The notes: generated by a model from the sequence alone, not told the origin. DNA of 64,000 nt from Roseovarius confluentis (GCF_002917925.1 NZ_PPFE01000002.1:310001-374000), one strand, 5' to 3'; counted from the stretch's first letter, positions 37,765-46,874 are shown. A program made the numbers and translations.

Positions 37765-39663
37765 TCAGGCGGCGTCGGCCGTGCTCTTTGCGTCGGCCCA
37801 CTCCCACGGGCGGGTAAATTCGCCAAGGCAATGCGAGATCGCCGCCTCGTCCGCCTCGCCGGTCTTCGACAGGCGGGCCACGAGGCCGCGTTTCTTGTCG
37901 TCGATCACCTCGGTCACCTCGGCGTTGATGCCGGCCTCTGCGAGCGCAGCGTTATAGACCCGGGTGATGGCCCGCTTGCGCAGGTCGGGCTTGAACACCT
38001 TGCCGACGGCGGTCTTGGGCAGCTCGTCCAGCACCTCGATATATTTCGGGATGGCGGCGCGTTCGTGGACGTGGATCTTGCAGTGCTCGCGCAGGGCCTC
38101 GGCGTCGACGGAGCCGCCGTCGACCAGTTCCACATAGGCGCAGGGCAGTTCGCCTGAATGCGCGTCGGGCTGGCCGATGGCACCGGCGCCCGCGACCTCG
38201 GCATGGGCCATAAGCGCCTCTTCGATATCGGCGGGGTCGATATTGTGCCCGCCGCGAATAATCAGGTCCTTGGCGCGGCCGGTGATCCAGAGGTAGCCGT
38301 CGCCGTCGATCCGACCGAGGTCGCCAGTGCGCAGGTAGACCTCGTGATGGTATAGGTCCTTGTTCTTGGCGGCTTCGGTATAGGTGTTGCCAGCAAAGAC
38401 GCCCGGGTTGGCGATGCAGATCTCGCCCACCTCGTCAGGGCCGCATTCGGCGCCGTCGGTCTTGTAGATCTTGACGTCGGTGTAGGGCAGGGGCACGCCG
38501 ACGCTGCCGACCTTCTTCTCGCCCGTGGGCGGGTTGCACGACACAAGACAGGTCGCCTCGGTCAGGCCGTAGCCCTCGATCACGGTCATGCCGGTGGCGG
38601 ATTCGAAGCGCTTGAACAGTTCCAGCGGCATGGGGGCCGAGCCGGAGAAGGCGTTCTTCACCTTGGAAATGTCGGCATTCACCTTGCGCTGCATCAGCGC
38701 GGCGGTGGCGGTGGGCACGGTGATCACGAAGGTCGTGCCCCAGCGTTCCAGCAGTTTCCAGAAATTGTCGAACACGCCGTCGCCGCGATATCCGGCGGGG
38801 GTGGGAAAGACCACATGTGCGCCGGACTTGATCATCGCCATCAGGATGACGTGGCAGGCGAAAACGTGAAACAGCGGCAAAGGGCACATGATGCTGTCCT
38901 GCTCGTCAAACAGCAGGCGATGGCCGAGCCAGCCGTTATACACCATCCCGGAATACTTGTGCTGGGCAACCTTGGGCATGCCGGTGGTGCCGCCGGTGTG
39001 GAAATAGGCGGCGACGCGGTCGGCCTGTTTGTCCTCGAACGACAGCGTCTTGGGGTGCTTGCGCGCCTCGGCGTTGAAGTTCTTGACGTCGGCGTGATGA
39101 TTGTCCGGGTTCTTGGGGCGGATCAGTGGGACGATCCAGCTTTTCGGGGGCGTCAGGTAGCTGACAAGGTCGACTTCAAGGACCGTGTGCACACGGGGCG
39201 CGTTGCGCACGGCTTCGGCCATTTTCTGGGCCACGTCGGTTTTCGGGAATGACCGCAGGGTCACGACGACGCGGGCGTCGGTTTCGCGCAGGATGGCGCC
39301 GAGCTGTTCGGGCTCGAGCAGCGGGTTGATCGGGTTGGCGATGCCCGCGACCATTGCGCCGATCGTGGCGATGGCAGTCTCAAGGCAGTTGGGCATGACG
39401 AGCGCGATCACGTCATCCTCGGCAATCTTCAGGCTGCGGAAGAGGTTTGCAGCCTGGCAGACACGCCCATGAAATTCGGACCAGGTTAGCGTCTGTGCCT
39501 TGTCGGTGGGCCCCGACAGAAGCTGATAACTGACGGCGGGGCGATCCGGGAAGGCGGCCGCGGTATCGGCCAGCATCTGGTGCACCGTCTTGGGCAGGTC
39601 GCGCGCCTCCCACGGCATTTCGTCCTGGATACCGATCACGTCCTGACGTGTGGAAAATGTCAT
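37765..39663 (-). CDS. Acyl-CoA synthetase (AMP-forming)
   Basis: A 632-residue ANL-superfamily enzyme that activates a carboxylic acid through an acyl-adenylate and transfers it to CoA. The P-loop YFHTGGTTGMPK, the A5 motif GYGLTEATCLVS, the A7/A8 region YLRTGDLGRIDGDGYLWITGRAKD and the catalytic lysine in PKTAVGKVFK are all present. Length fits the medium/long-chain group; the acid is not decidable. GGGAGGAGA precedes the ATG. Convergent with the nitroreductase gene, ten bases apart. Confidence 0.9.
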   Translation of the reverse strand: MTFSTRQDVIGIQDEMPWEARDLPKTVHQMLADTAAAFPDRPAVSYQLLSGPTDKAQTLTWSEFHGRVCQAANLFRSLKIAEDDVIALVMPNCLETAIATIGAMVAGIANPINPLLEPEQLGAILRETDARVVVTLRSFPKTDVAQKMAEAVRNAPRVHTVLEVDLVSYLTPPKSWIVPLIRPKNPDNHHADVKNFNAEARKHPKTLSFEDKQADRVAAYFHTGGTTGMPKVAQHKYSGMVYNGWLGHRLLFDEQDSIMCPLPLFHVFACHVILMAMIKSGAHVVFPTPAGYRGDGVFDNFWKLLERWGTTFVITVPTATAALMQRKVNADISKVKNAFSGSAPMPLELFKRFESATGMTVIEGYGLTEATCLVSCNPPTGEKKVGSVGVPLPYTDVKIYKTDGAECGPDEVGEICIANPGVFAGNTYTEAAKNKDLYHHEVYLRTGDLGRIDGDGYLWITGRAKDLIIRGGHNIDPADIEEALMAHAEVAGAGAIGQPDAHSGELPCAYVELVDGGSVDAEALREHCKIHVHERAAIPKYIEVLDELPKTAVGKVFKPDLRKRAITRVYNAALAEAGINAEVTEVIDDKKRGLVARLSKTGEADEAAISHCLGEFTRPWEWADAKSTADAA

Positions 39664-39862
39664 GTTGTCTCCTCCCGCGGCGCGTCGTCATGCGCCCTAT
39701 TCTCCCGTCAGGGCAGCATGATCACGAATTGCGGGGCGTGCAAGTTTTACGCTGCGTTTTCTTGCCGCTCCCCGGGTCGCCGAAAACGTCTCTTGACTCT
39801 TTTAGTCGGAAAATTCATCAATTGCTTACAAATTCACTCGGAAAAAGAAAGGCTTTTTCTTG

Positions 39863-40885
39863 ATGGCTCATCTGACCTCTCGTTCTCTCGTTGCCGCGCT
39901 GGCGCTGACCGGTGTGGCTGTGCCTGCCGTCGCGCAGGAGGTGAACGTGTATTCCTCGCGTCACTACGACACCGACGAAGCGCTCTATGAGGCGTTCACC
40001 GAGGAAACCGGCATCACCGTGAACCGGATCGAGGCCGATGCGGACGAACTGATCGCGCGGCTGGAAGCGGAAGGCGAGAACAGCCCCGCCGACGTGCTGA
40101 TCACCGTGGATGCGGGCCGCATGGCCCGGGCCGAGGAGCTGGACCTTCTGGCGGCCTACGAGTCGCAGACCATCGAGGACCGCATCCCCGACCACCTCGA
40201 GCACCCCGAGAATCTTTGGTACGGGATCGCGCAGCGCGCGCGGATCATCTATTATGACAAGGAAAAGGTGGAGAACCCGCCGCAGACCTACGAAGAGCTG
40301 GCCGATCCCGCGTGGGAAGGCAAGATCTGCATCCGGTCGTCCTCGAACATCTACAACCAGTCGCTGATGGCCTCGATCATCGAAACCCACGGCGAGGAAG
40401 CGGCCAAGGAATGGGCGCAGGGCATCGTCAACAACATGGCGCGGGACCCGCAGGGCGGCGACACCGACCAGCTGCGCGGAATTGTTTCGGGCGAGTGTGA
40501 AGTGGCGGTCGGCAACCACTATTACTTCGTGCGCGGCTTCGAATCCGACGTCGAGGGCCTGAGCGACGATATCGACAAGATCGGCTGGGTCTGGCCGAAC
40601 CAGGACGGGCGCGGCACCCACGTCAACCTGTCCACCGCAGCCATGTTGAAGACGGCGCCGAACCCGGACAACGCCGTGAAGCTGATGGAATATTTCACCA
40701 GCGACACCGCGCAGACCAACCTTGCGACGGGCAACCACGAATACCCCGCCGTCGAGGACGCGCCCGGCACGGCGACCACCGAGCGCCTGGGTGAATTCAA
40801 GGCGGACGAGACCACGCCCACCGCGGCGTTCAGCCGGAATGCGTCCAAGGCGCAGGAACTGTTCAACGCGGTCGGCTGGGACTAA
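39863..40885 (+). CDS. Fe(3+) ABC transporter substrate-binding protein (FutA/FbpA type)
   Basis: A 340-residue periplasmic binding protein (signal peptide ending VAQ near 22). VNVYSSRHYDTDEALYEAF carries the His/Tyr iron ligands of FutA, and the tyrosine pair in VGNHYYFVRG supplies the rest. It delivers ferric iron to an inner-membrane ABC complex. No permease or ATPase gene is nearby, so it must use a complex encoded elsewhere. The upstream region has TTGACT at 39793-39798 but no clean Fur or Irr site that I can defend. Confidence 0.88.
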   Translation: MAHLTSRSLVAALALTGVAVPAVAQEVNVYSSRHYDTDEALYEAFTEETGITVNRIEADADELIARLEAEGENSPADVLITVDAGRMARAEELDLLAAYESQTIEDRIPDHLEHPENLWYGIAQRARIIYYDKEKVENPPQTYEELADPAWEGKICIRSSSNIYNQSLMASIIETHGEEAAKEWAQGIVNNMARDPQGGDTDQLRGIVSGECEVAVGNHYYFVRGFESDVEGLSDDIDKIGWVWPNQDGRGTHVNLSTAAMLKTAPNPDNAVKLMEYFTSDTAQTNLATGNHEYPAVEDAPGTATTERLGEFKADETTPTAAFSRNASKAQELFNAVGWD

Positions 40886-40910
40886 GAAATTCGAGCAGGC
40901 ATGTCACGCG

Positions 40911-40940
40911 GCGTCCCCAATCGGGGGCGCCATTTTCGTT
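40911..40940 (+). terminator. Rho-independent terminator after the iron-binding protein gene
   Basis: Stem GCGTCCCC/GGGGGCGC (8 bp with one T-G pair, 40911-40930) around an AATC loop, followed by a T-rich run CATTTTCGTT. Confidence 0.75.
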
Positions 40941-40983
40941 TGCTGGAACGTCCACTGAGGTTTCGGAGTATGCTCGGTTAAGA

Positions 40984-41044
40984 GCCGCGCGTCAGCCCCT
41001 TGCGCGGCTGCCCCGTCCGGCCTGATCCGGACGAGGCGTTTTGG
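40984..41044 (+). terminator. Tandem hairpins between convergent genes
   Basis: First hairpin GCCGCGC (40984-40990) with GCGCGGC (41002-41008). Second hairpin CGTCCGG with CCGGACG inside 41011-41036, followed by GTTTTGG. It can end plus-strand readthrough into the antisense of leuA. The second loop contains, on the minus strand, ATCAGG, like the palindromes at 45241 and 56589. Confidence 0.5.
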
Positions 41045-42610
41045 TCAGCTCACGTCCTTGTAGCTGACTTCCTTTTCGTCCTCACCGAGTTTTGCACGGC
41101 GGGTCAGCAGACGGTTGAGGGCGTTGATGTAGGCCTTGGCACTCGCGACCACGGTGTCGGTGTCGGCGGACTGCCCCGTGGCGATGTTGCCGCCTTCCTC
41201 CAGCCGGACGGAGACGGTCGCCTGTGCATCGGTGCCCTCGGTCACGGCGTGGACCTGATAGAGCGACAGGTGCGCGTCATTGGGGTGCAACTCGCGCACG
41301 GCCTTGAAGGTGGCGTCGACGGGGCCGTCACCTTGTTGCGTCGCGGATTTCTCCTCGCCGTCGATGGTCATGACCATTTCGGCCTCGGCCTGGCCGCCGG
41401 TGCCGCAGACCACGCGCAGGGATTTCAGAACGAGGCGGTCATTCTCGGCATCCTCGCCGGCGGCGACCAGCGCGATCAGGTCCTCGTCGAACACCTCTTT
41501 CTTGCGATCGGCCAGTTCCTTGAACCGCACGAAAACGTCGCCAAGCTGGTTCTCGGCCAAGTCGATCCCAAGGTTCTTGAGCTTCGAGCGCAGGGCGGCG
41601 CGGCCGGAATGCTTGCCCATGACGATATTGGTTTCGGTCAGGCCAACATCCTCGGGGCGCATGATCTCGAACGTCTCGGCGTTCTTGAGCATGCCGTCCT
41701 GGTGGATGCCGGATTCGTGGGCAAAGGCGTTCTTGCCGACGATGGCCTTGTTGGGCTGCACCTGGAAACCCGACACGGTGGCGACCCGGCGCGACAGGTG
41801 CATGATCTTGGTGGAGTCGATGCGGGTGTGATAGGGGATGATGTCGTTGCGGACCTTCATCGCCATCACCACTTCTTCCAGCGCGGTGTTGCCGGCGCGT
41901 TCACCCAACCCGTTGATCGTGCACTCGATTTGCCGCGCGCCGCCTTCGACGGCGGCCAGCGAGTTGGCCGTGGCCATGCCGAGGTCGTTGTGGCAGTGGG
42001 TGGCAAAAACCACGTCGTCGGCGCCGGGCACCTCGGCGATCAGGCGGCGGATGAGGTCGGCACTTTCGACCGGCGCGGTGTAGCCCACGGTATCGGGGAT
42101 ATTGATCGTGGTGGCCCCGGCCTTGATCGCGATCTCGACCACACGGGCAAGGTAATCCCATTCCGTCCGCGTGGCATCCATCGGGGACCACTGCACGTTG
42201 TCGCAGAGATTGCGGGCGTGCGTCACCGTTTCGTGGATGCGCTCGGCCATTTCGTCCTTGGTCAGGTTCGGGATGGCGCGGTGCAGGGGCGAGGTGCCGA
42301 TGAAGGTATGTATGCGCGGCTGGGCGGCGTGCTTTACCGCATCCCAGCAGCGATCGATATCCTTGAGATTGGCGCGCGCGAGCCCGCAGATCACGCTGTC
42401 CTTGGAGTTCTTGGCGATCTCGGAAACGGCCCTGAAGTCGCCCTCGGACGCGATGGGGAAGCCCGCCTCGATAATGTCGACGCCCATCTCGTCCAGCAGG
42501 CCGGCGATCTCCAACTTTTCGGCATGGGTCATGGTGGCGCCGGGGGATTGTTCGCCGTCGCGCAAGGTGGTGTCGAAGATCACCACGCGGTTATGTTCGG
42601 AATTGGTCAT
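41045..42610 (-). CDS. leuA: 2-isopropylmalate synthase
   Basis: A 521-residue enzyme for the first committed step of leucine synthesis: acetyl-CoA plus 2-oxoisovalerate to 2-isopropylmalate. The HMGL-like barrel begins VVIFDTTLRDGEQSPG, with the metal-binding FATHCHNDLGMA motif and the SGRAALRSKL region, and ends in a regulatory LeuA dimer domain (about 395-510) that mediates leucine feedback. Length matches LeuA type 1. The upstream leader carries a short Leu-rich reading frame and nested hairpins, suggesting attenuation. Confidence 0.96.
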   Translation of the reverse strand: MTNSEHNRVVIFDTTLRDGEQSPGATMTHAEKLEIAGLLDEMGVDIIEAGFPIASEGDFRAVSEIAKNSKDSVICGLARANLKDIDRCWDAVKHAAQPRIHTFIGTSPLHRAIPNLTKDEMAERIHETVTHARNLCDNVQWSPMDATRTEWDYLARVVEIAIKAGATTINIPDTVGYTAPVESADLIRRLIAEVPGADDVVFATHCHNDLGMATANSLAAVEGGARQIECTINGLGERAGNTALEEVVMAMKVRNDIIPYHTRIDSTKIMHLSRRVATVSGFQVQPNKAIVGKNAFAHESGIHQDGMLKNAETFEIMRPEDVGLTETNIVMGKHSGRAALRSKLKNLGIDLAENQLGDVFVRFKELADRKKEVFDEDLIALVAAGEDAENDRLVLKSLRVVCGTGGQAEAEMVMTIDGEEKSATQQGDGPVDATFKAVRELHPNDAHLSLYQVHAVTEGTDAQATVSVRLEEGGNIATGQSADTDTVVASAKAYINALNRLLTRRAKLGEDEKEVSYKDVS

Positions 42611-42629
42611 GTCATGTCTCGTGTTTTGG

Positions 42630-42787
42630 TCCTAAGCCTGTGGCGCGAAAGGCTACTCCTCTGAGCGGTCGCGCCGGATCAGGGCACGCTCAGAGGCGGC
42701 TTAGGAGCAGACGCGCGGAAAGGCAAGCCGCCGTGGCGGGGCTTGCGGGGCCGGAGATATGGCAGCGCGTAGACATAAGCAGAGCAT
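42630..42787 (-). promoter_or_regulatory. Candidate leuA leader: short Leu-rich peptide and nested hairpins
   Basis: On the minus strand a 28-codon frame starts at 42787 and stops at 42701. It begins MLCLCLRAAIS, using CTC, TTA and CTA for the first three leucines; TTA and CTA are rare in this GC-rich DNA. Downstream RNA can form hairpin 1 (42723-42729 with 42740-42746), hairpin 2 (42658-42667 with 42687-42696, 10 bp) and hairpin 3 (42630-42638 with 42698-42706, 9 bp) enclosing hairpin 2; the peptide's stop codon lies in hairpin 3. There is no clear T-run and no good ribosome site, so this is a candidate only. Confidence 0.4.
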
Positions 42788-42837
42788 AAGGACGATGGGT
42801 GGCTTTGAAAACCCCCGATCTGGCGACGATTTTCGTC

Positions 42838-42865
42838 TTGAAGCAGGTCGGTGGCCCGCTAGCTC
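42838..42865 (+). promoter_or_regulatory. Promoter for the SDR/photolyase pair
   Basis: TTGAAG (42838-42843), a 16-base spacer and TAGCTC (42860-42865), ending eight bases before the ATG at 42874, which has no ribosome-binding site. It supports this start over the upstream GTG and predicts a leader of at most a few bases. Confidence 0.4.
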
Positions 42866-42873
42866 TTGGCGAC

Positions 42874-43539
42874 ATGAAAGAAGCATTGGTGATAGGCGCC
42901 TCTGGCGGAATCGGGTCCGCGCTTGTGGCGGCGTTGGAAGAGCGCGAGGTGCGGGTGACCGGGCTGTCACGATCCGGCGACGGTTTGGATGTGACGGATG
43001 AGGCGTCGGTCGAGGCGCATCTGGGGGCGCTGGAGGGCGAATTCGACCTTGTTTTCGTGGCCACAGGCGCGTTGGAGTTGGACGGACGCGGGCCCGAGAA
43101 GTCATTGAAAGAATTGAGCGCCGAGGCGATGGAGGCGCAGTTTCGGGTGAATTGCGTGGGACCATCCTTGGTGTTGAAGCACGCGGTGCGGCTGCTGCCG
43201 CGTGACCGTGAATGCCGGTTTGCCGCCCTGTCGGCGCGGGTGGGGTCGATCGGAGATAACGGTCTTGGCGGGTGGTACAGCTACCGCACGGCCAAGGCGG
43301 CGGTGAACCAGATGATCCATGGTGCGGCGATCGAAATGAGCCGCACGCACAGGCAGTCGATCTGCGTGGCGCTGCATCCCGGAACGGTGGAGACGCCGCT
43401 GACCGAAAAGTTCGCGGGCGGGCACAAGACGGTTACCCCTCAGGACGCGGCGCAGAACCTTCTGGATGTACTGTCGGCCCTAACGCCCGAGAAGACCGGG
43501 CAATTCTTTGATTGGGCAGGGGAGCGGGTGCCGTGGTGA
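42874..43539 (+). CDS. SDR family NAD(P)-dependent oxidoreductase (C-factor-like)
   Basis: A 221-residue Rossmann-fold short-chain dehydrogenase. The dinucleotide motif GASGGIG is at residue 9, and the active-site YSYRTAK (Tyr-x3-Lys) is in the usual place; ALHPGTVETPLT follows. The upstream frame could start at a GTG, but only the ATG at 42874 puts the Rossmann strand at the N-terminus. Its stop overlaps the GTG of the photolyase gene, so the two are co-translated. Substrate unknown. Confidence 0.85.
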   Translation: MKEALVIGASGGIGSALVAALEEREVRVTGLSRSGDGLDVTDEASVEAHLGALEGEFDLVFVATGALELDGRGPEKSLKELSAEAMEAQFRVNCVGPSLVLKHAVRLLPRDRECRFAALSARVGSIGDNGLGGWYSYRTAKAAVNQMIHGAAIEMSRTHRQSICVALHPGTVETPLTEKFAGGHKTVTPQDAAQNLLDVLSALTPEKTGQFFDWAGERVPW

Positions 43540-45062
43540 GGCGGCAGATCCTCGTGCTGGGGGACCAGCTGAGCAAGAACCTGTCGGCGCTGCGCGAGGC
43601 GGACAAGGCGAGCGACCTCGTGGTGATGGCCGAAGTGGCGGACGAGGCCAGTTACGTGGGCCACCATCCAAAGAAAATCGCGCTGATCTTCTCGGCGATG
43701 CGCCATTTTGCGCAGGAATTACAAGAGAGTGGCTGGCAGGTCGCCTATTCGCGGTTGGATGATGCGGATACGTCGAAATCCATCGTCGGCGAGCTGATGC
43801 GGCGCGGACAGGAGCATGACACGAGCGAGGTGATCGCGACCCAACCCGGGGAGTGGCGGTTGATCGAGGCGCTGGAGAATGCGCCGCTGACGGTGACGGT
43901 GCTGCCGGATGATCGGTTCGTGGCCTCGCTCGATGAGTTCAACACATGGGCCGAGGGGCGCAAGTCGTTGAGGATGGAGTACTTCTATCGCGAGATGCGC
44001 CGCAAGACCGGGCTGATGATGGACGGCGATGAACCGGCGGGCGAGAAATGGAATTACGACCACGAGAACCGCAAACCGGCCTCGGGCGACATGCTGCGCT
44101 CGAAACCTATGGCGTTTACGCCGGATGACATCACGGACGAGGTTCTGGACCTCGTCGAGAAGAAATTTGGAAACAATTTCGGGGCTTTGCGGCCGTTCAC
44201 GTCTGCGGTGACGCGTGGCCAGGCGCTGCGGGCGCTGGATCATTTCGCCAAGAACCTTCTGGACTGTTTCGGGGATTACCAGGACGCGATGCTGCAGGAC
44301 GACCGGTTCCTGCATCACTCGCTGTTATCTCAGTATTTGAACATCGGATTGCTGGATCCTGTGGAAATCTGCACCCGTGTGGAAGAAGAATGGAAAGCCG
44401 GGAACGTGCCGATCAATGCTGCCGAGGGCTTTATCCGGCAGATAATAGGCTGGCGGGAATACGTGCGGGGGATCTATTTTCGGGAAGGTCCGGACTATGT
44501 CACGCGCAATGCGCTGGGGCACAAGAGGGACTTGCCGTGGATGTATTGGGGGGGTGAAACGCATATGAACTGCGTCGCCCATGCCGTTGATCAGACACGG
44601 GAATTGGCCTATGCGCATCACATTCAGAGATTGATGGTGACGGGCAATTTCGCCCTTCTGGCGGGGGTGGATCCGCATCAAGTGCACGAGTGGTACCTGG
44701 CGGTTTACCATGATGCCTATGAATGGGTGGAGGCGCCCAACGTGATCGGGATGAGCCAGTTTGCCGATGACGGGATCATCGCGTCGAAGCCGTATGTGAG
44801 TTCGGGCAATTACATCGACAAGATGTCGGATTACTGTGGCTCCTGCGCCTATTCGGTGAAGGAAAAGACCGGCGAAAAGGCGTGTCCTTTCAACTTGTTG
44901 TATTGGGATTTCCTCGTGCGGCACCGGGAGAAGTTCGCCAGAAACCCGCGGATGGGGCAGATGTATGCCACGTGGGACCGGATGAAGGACGACCGCAAGG
45001 AGGCGGTTCTGGACGGGGCGAAACGCATCCTGGACAGGCTGGATGCGGGCGAAATCGTGTAA
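43536..45062 (+). CDS. FeS-type cryptochrome/photolyase (FeS-BCP, PhrB/CryB group)
   Basis: A 508-residue DNA repair or photoreceptor flavoprotein. ILVLGDQLSKNLSAL at the N-terminus is the family start. Four cysteines fit the [4Fe-4S] site of PhrB: one in HMNCVAHAV and three in YCGSCAYSV...KACPFN with the CxxC-x12-C spacing. The FAD-binding region lies around RQIIGWREYVRG. These enzymes repair (6-4) photoproducts or sense blue light. GTG at 43536 is chosen for its overlap with the SDR stop. Confidence 0.92.
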   Translation: MRRQILVLGDQLSKNLSALREADKASDLVVMAEVADEASYVGHHPKKIALIFSAMRHFAQELQESGWQVAYSRLDDADTSKSIVGELMRRGQEHDTSEVIATQPGEWRLIEALENAPLTVTVLPDDRFVASLDEFNTWAEGRKSLRMEYFYREMRRKTGLMMDGDEPAGEKWNYDHENRKPASGDMLRSKPMAFTPDDITDEVLDLVEKKFGNNFGALRPFTSAVTRGQALRALDHFAKNLLDCFGDYQDAMLQDDRFLHHSLLSQYLNIGLLDPVEICTRVEEEWKAGNVPINAAEGFIRQIIGWREYVRGIYFREGPDYVTRNALGHKRDLPWMYWGGETHMNCVAHAVDQTRELAYAHHIQRLMVTGNFALLAGVDPHQVHEWYLAVYHDAYEWVEAPNVIGMSQFADDGIIASKPYVSSGNYIDKMSDYCGSCAYSVKEKTGEKACPFNLLYWDFLVRHREKFARNPRMGQMYATWDRMKDDRKEAVLDGAKRILDRLDAGEIV

Positions 45063-45215
45063 GGGTGCGACTCGAAGGTTAACGGCGCGGAAATCGGCGG
45101 ATTCGGAACGTCGGTATTGCGTCGGTATCCGGGTGGTATGGCGACGGTGCGGTTTCTAGCGTTTTGCCGGGTTAACGGGGCGTGCGGAGTCGACGTTTGA
45201 TTAACCGGGGCGCGC

Positions 45216-45231
45216 GTGGGTTTTCACCCAC
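45216..45231. repeat. Short palindrome GTGGGT/ACCCAC
   Basis: A 6-bp stem with a TTTC loop in the gap between convergent genes, followed by CCTACG. It lies ten bases from the palindrome at 45241 and may belong to the same extragenic element. Confidence 0.4.
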
Positions 45232-45240
45232 CCTACGAGG

Positions 45241-45261
45241 TCCCGGATCAGGTCCGGGACG
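45241..45261. repeat. Extragenic palindrome, copy 1
   Basis: Arms GTCCCGGA and TCCGGGAC around the loop TCAGG. A second copy at 56589 has the same loop but a G-C pair in place of A-T at the inner end of the stem. Located between the convergent photolyase and MORN genes. Confidence 0.65.
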
Positions 45262-45275
45262 GGCGGAGCGCGTGA

Positions 45276-46874
45276 TTAGTTGCTTTCTTCGGTGGTCGCG
45301 TCGTCGGTCGTCTCGGCTTCGGCCTCCGTCTCGCCCTCGGCCGCGGTTCCGCTTTCGGCCTCGGTCGAGGTTCCCGCCGTGTCGCCGGTGTCAGATGTCT
45401 CCGCGCCGGTCTCTGCGCCGGAGGCCCCGGATGTGTCCTCGGGGACGGCCGGGGTCTCTTCCTCGGTGACCACGGTCGTCTGCTCGGCGAGAGCGCCGTC
45501 GGACCATTCGCCGGATGCCTCTTCGCCCGTGGCGTAGCGCATGGTGCCGGTGCCCTGCCGCTTGCCGTTCTCGAACGTGCCCTCATAGACGTCGCCGTTG
45601 GTGTAGGTCGCGACCCCTTGGCCCGAGATTTCGCCGTTCTGCCACTGACCGTCATAGACGAAGCCATCGGGCATCGTGATCTTTCCCTGGCCGTGGCGCT
45701 GGCCGTCGACGAACTCGCCTTCGTAGACCGTGCCGTCGGCATAGGTGGCCGTGCCTTGCCCGTGCCGCTGTCCATCCTGCCACGCGCCCTCGTAGCGGTA
45801 GCCGTCGGGATAGGTCATCACGCCCTGGCCGTGGTTCTTGGCGTTCTGGAATTCGCCCTCGTAGACGAGGCCGTTGGGATAGGTTGCCTTGCCCGTACCG
45901 TCGATCACGCCGCCGGACCACTCGCCCTCATACGTGGAGCCGTCGGGGTAGGTGACCTTGCCCTCGCCGTTGGCCAGATCGTCGCGGAACTGGCCTTCGT
46001 AGACCGAGCCGTCGGGATAGGTGACGGTGCCCTGGCCCGAGATCTTGCCCGCGACCCAGGACCCTTCGTAGCGGTAGCCGTCGGAGCCGGTGAAGGTGCC
46101 CTGTCCGTGGCGGCTGTCATCGGCAAACTCGCCTTCGTAGACATCGCCGTTGTTGTAGACCACGCGCCCCTGACCCTCGCGCCGGCCCGCCACAAGCTCG
46201 CCCTCGTAGACGTCGCCATTGGGCTGGGTCAGTTTGCCGGTGCCGTTGATCTGACCCTCGGCCCAGGTGCCTTCGTAGATCAGCCCGTCGGGCATGGTGA
46301 GCGTGCCTTCGCCGTCGCGGGCGCCGCGCTTGACCTGGCCTTCGTAGACCGCGCCGTCGGGATAGGTGATCGTCGCCATGCCTTCCTTGACGCCGTTCAC
46401 CCAGTCGCCGTCGTAGATATAGCCGCCGGGGCTTTCCATTTTGCCCCGGCCGTGATGCTGGGCGTTGCGAAAGCCGCCCTGGTAGCGCACGCCGTTGGCA
46501 TAGACCGCGACGCCCTCGCCGTTGATCTTGCCGTCCTCCCACGTGCCCTCGTAGGTGCCGCCGTCGGAGAAGGTGATCTTGCCCACGCCCTCGGGCTTGC
46601 CCTTGGCGAACTCGCCCTCGTAGACCGATCCGTTGGGAAAGCGCGCGGTGCCGGTGCCGCGGATCTCGCCATCGACCCATTCGCCGGAATATTCATAGCC
46701 ATTGGGAAGCGTATATGTGCCGGTCCCGTGCTGAAGGCCGTTGCGGAACGTGCCCTCGTAGATGCCGCCGTCGTCATACTGCTTGGTCTGGACTTCGCCA
46801 TCCTGCGACAGGGCGGGACCGGCCAGCCCAAGCATCGCGGCGAGGACGATAGATGTGACGGTTCTGCTTTGCAT
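45276..46874 (-). CDS. Exported MORN-repeat protein
   Basis: A 532-residue protein with a Sec signal (ending ALS near residue 24), then 18 to 19 consecutive MORN repeats with a strict 23-residue period (consensus YPDG.VYEGEF..G..HGQG). A 90-residue acidic tail rich in Glu/Thr/Ala/Gly follows. MORN arrays form elongated beta-strand rods that bind lipids or proteins. The ATG at 46874 gives the signal peptide; the frame is open 39 codons further. Role unknown; a surface or periplasmic scaffold is the simplest guess. Confidence 0.85.
   Translation of the reverse strand: MQSRTVTSIVLAAMLGLAGPALSQDGEVQTKQYDDGGIYEGTFRNGLQHGTGTYTLPNGYEYSGEWVDGEIRGTGTARFPNGSVYEGEFAKGKPEGVGKITFSDGGTYEGTWEDGKINGEGVAVYANGVRYQGGFRNAQHHGRGKMESPGGYIYDGDWVNGVKEGMATITYPDGAVYEGQVKRGARDGEGTLTMPDGLIYEGTWAEGQINGTGKLTQPNGDVYEGELVAGRREGQGRVVYNNGDVYEGEFADDSRHGQGTFTGSDGYRYEGSWVAGKISGQGTVTYPDGSVYEGQFRDDLANGEGKVTYPDGSTYEGEWSGGVIDGTGKATYPNGLVYEGEFQNAKNHGQGVMTYPDGYRYEGAWQDGQRHGQGTATYADGTVYEGEFVDGQRHGQGKITMPDGFVYDGQWQNGEISGQGVATYTNGDVYEGTFENGKRQGTGTMRYATGEEASGEWSDGALAEQTTVVTEEETPAVPEDTSGASGAETGAETSDTGDTAGTSTEAESGTAAEGETEAEAETTDDATTEESN

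Noticed and set aside
39841..39865. RNA thermometer at the iron-binding protein start
   Set aside because: The AAGAAA/TTTCTT stem is only 6 bp and leaves the GG of the ribosome site in the loop; too weak to claim.
45500..46850. CRISPR-like or satellite DNA array
   Set aside because: The 69-base periodicity is the coding DNA of the MORN repeats and stays in frame throughout; there are no unique spacers.
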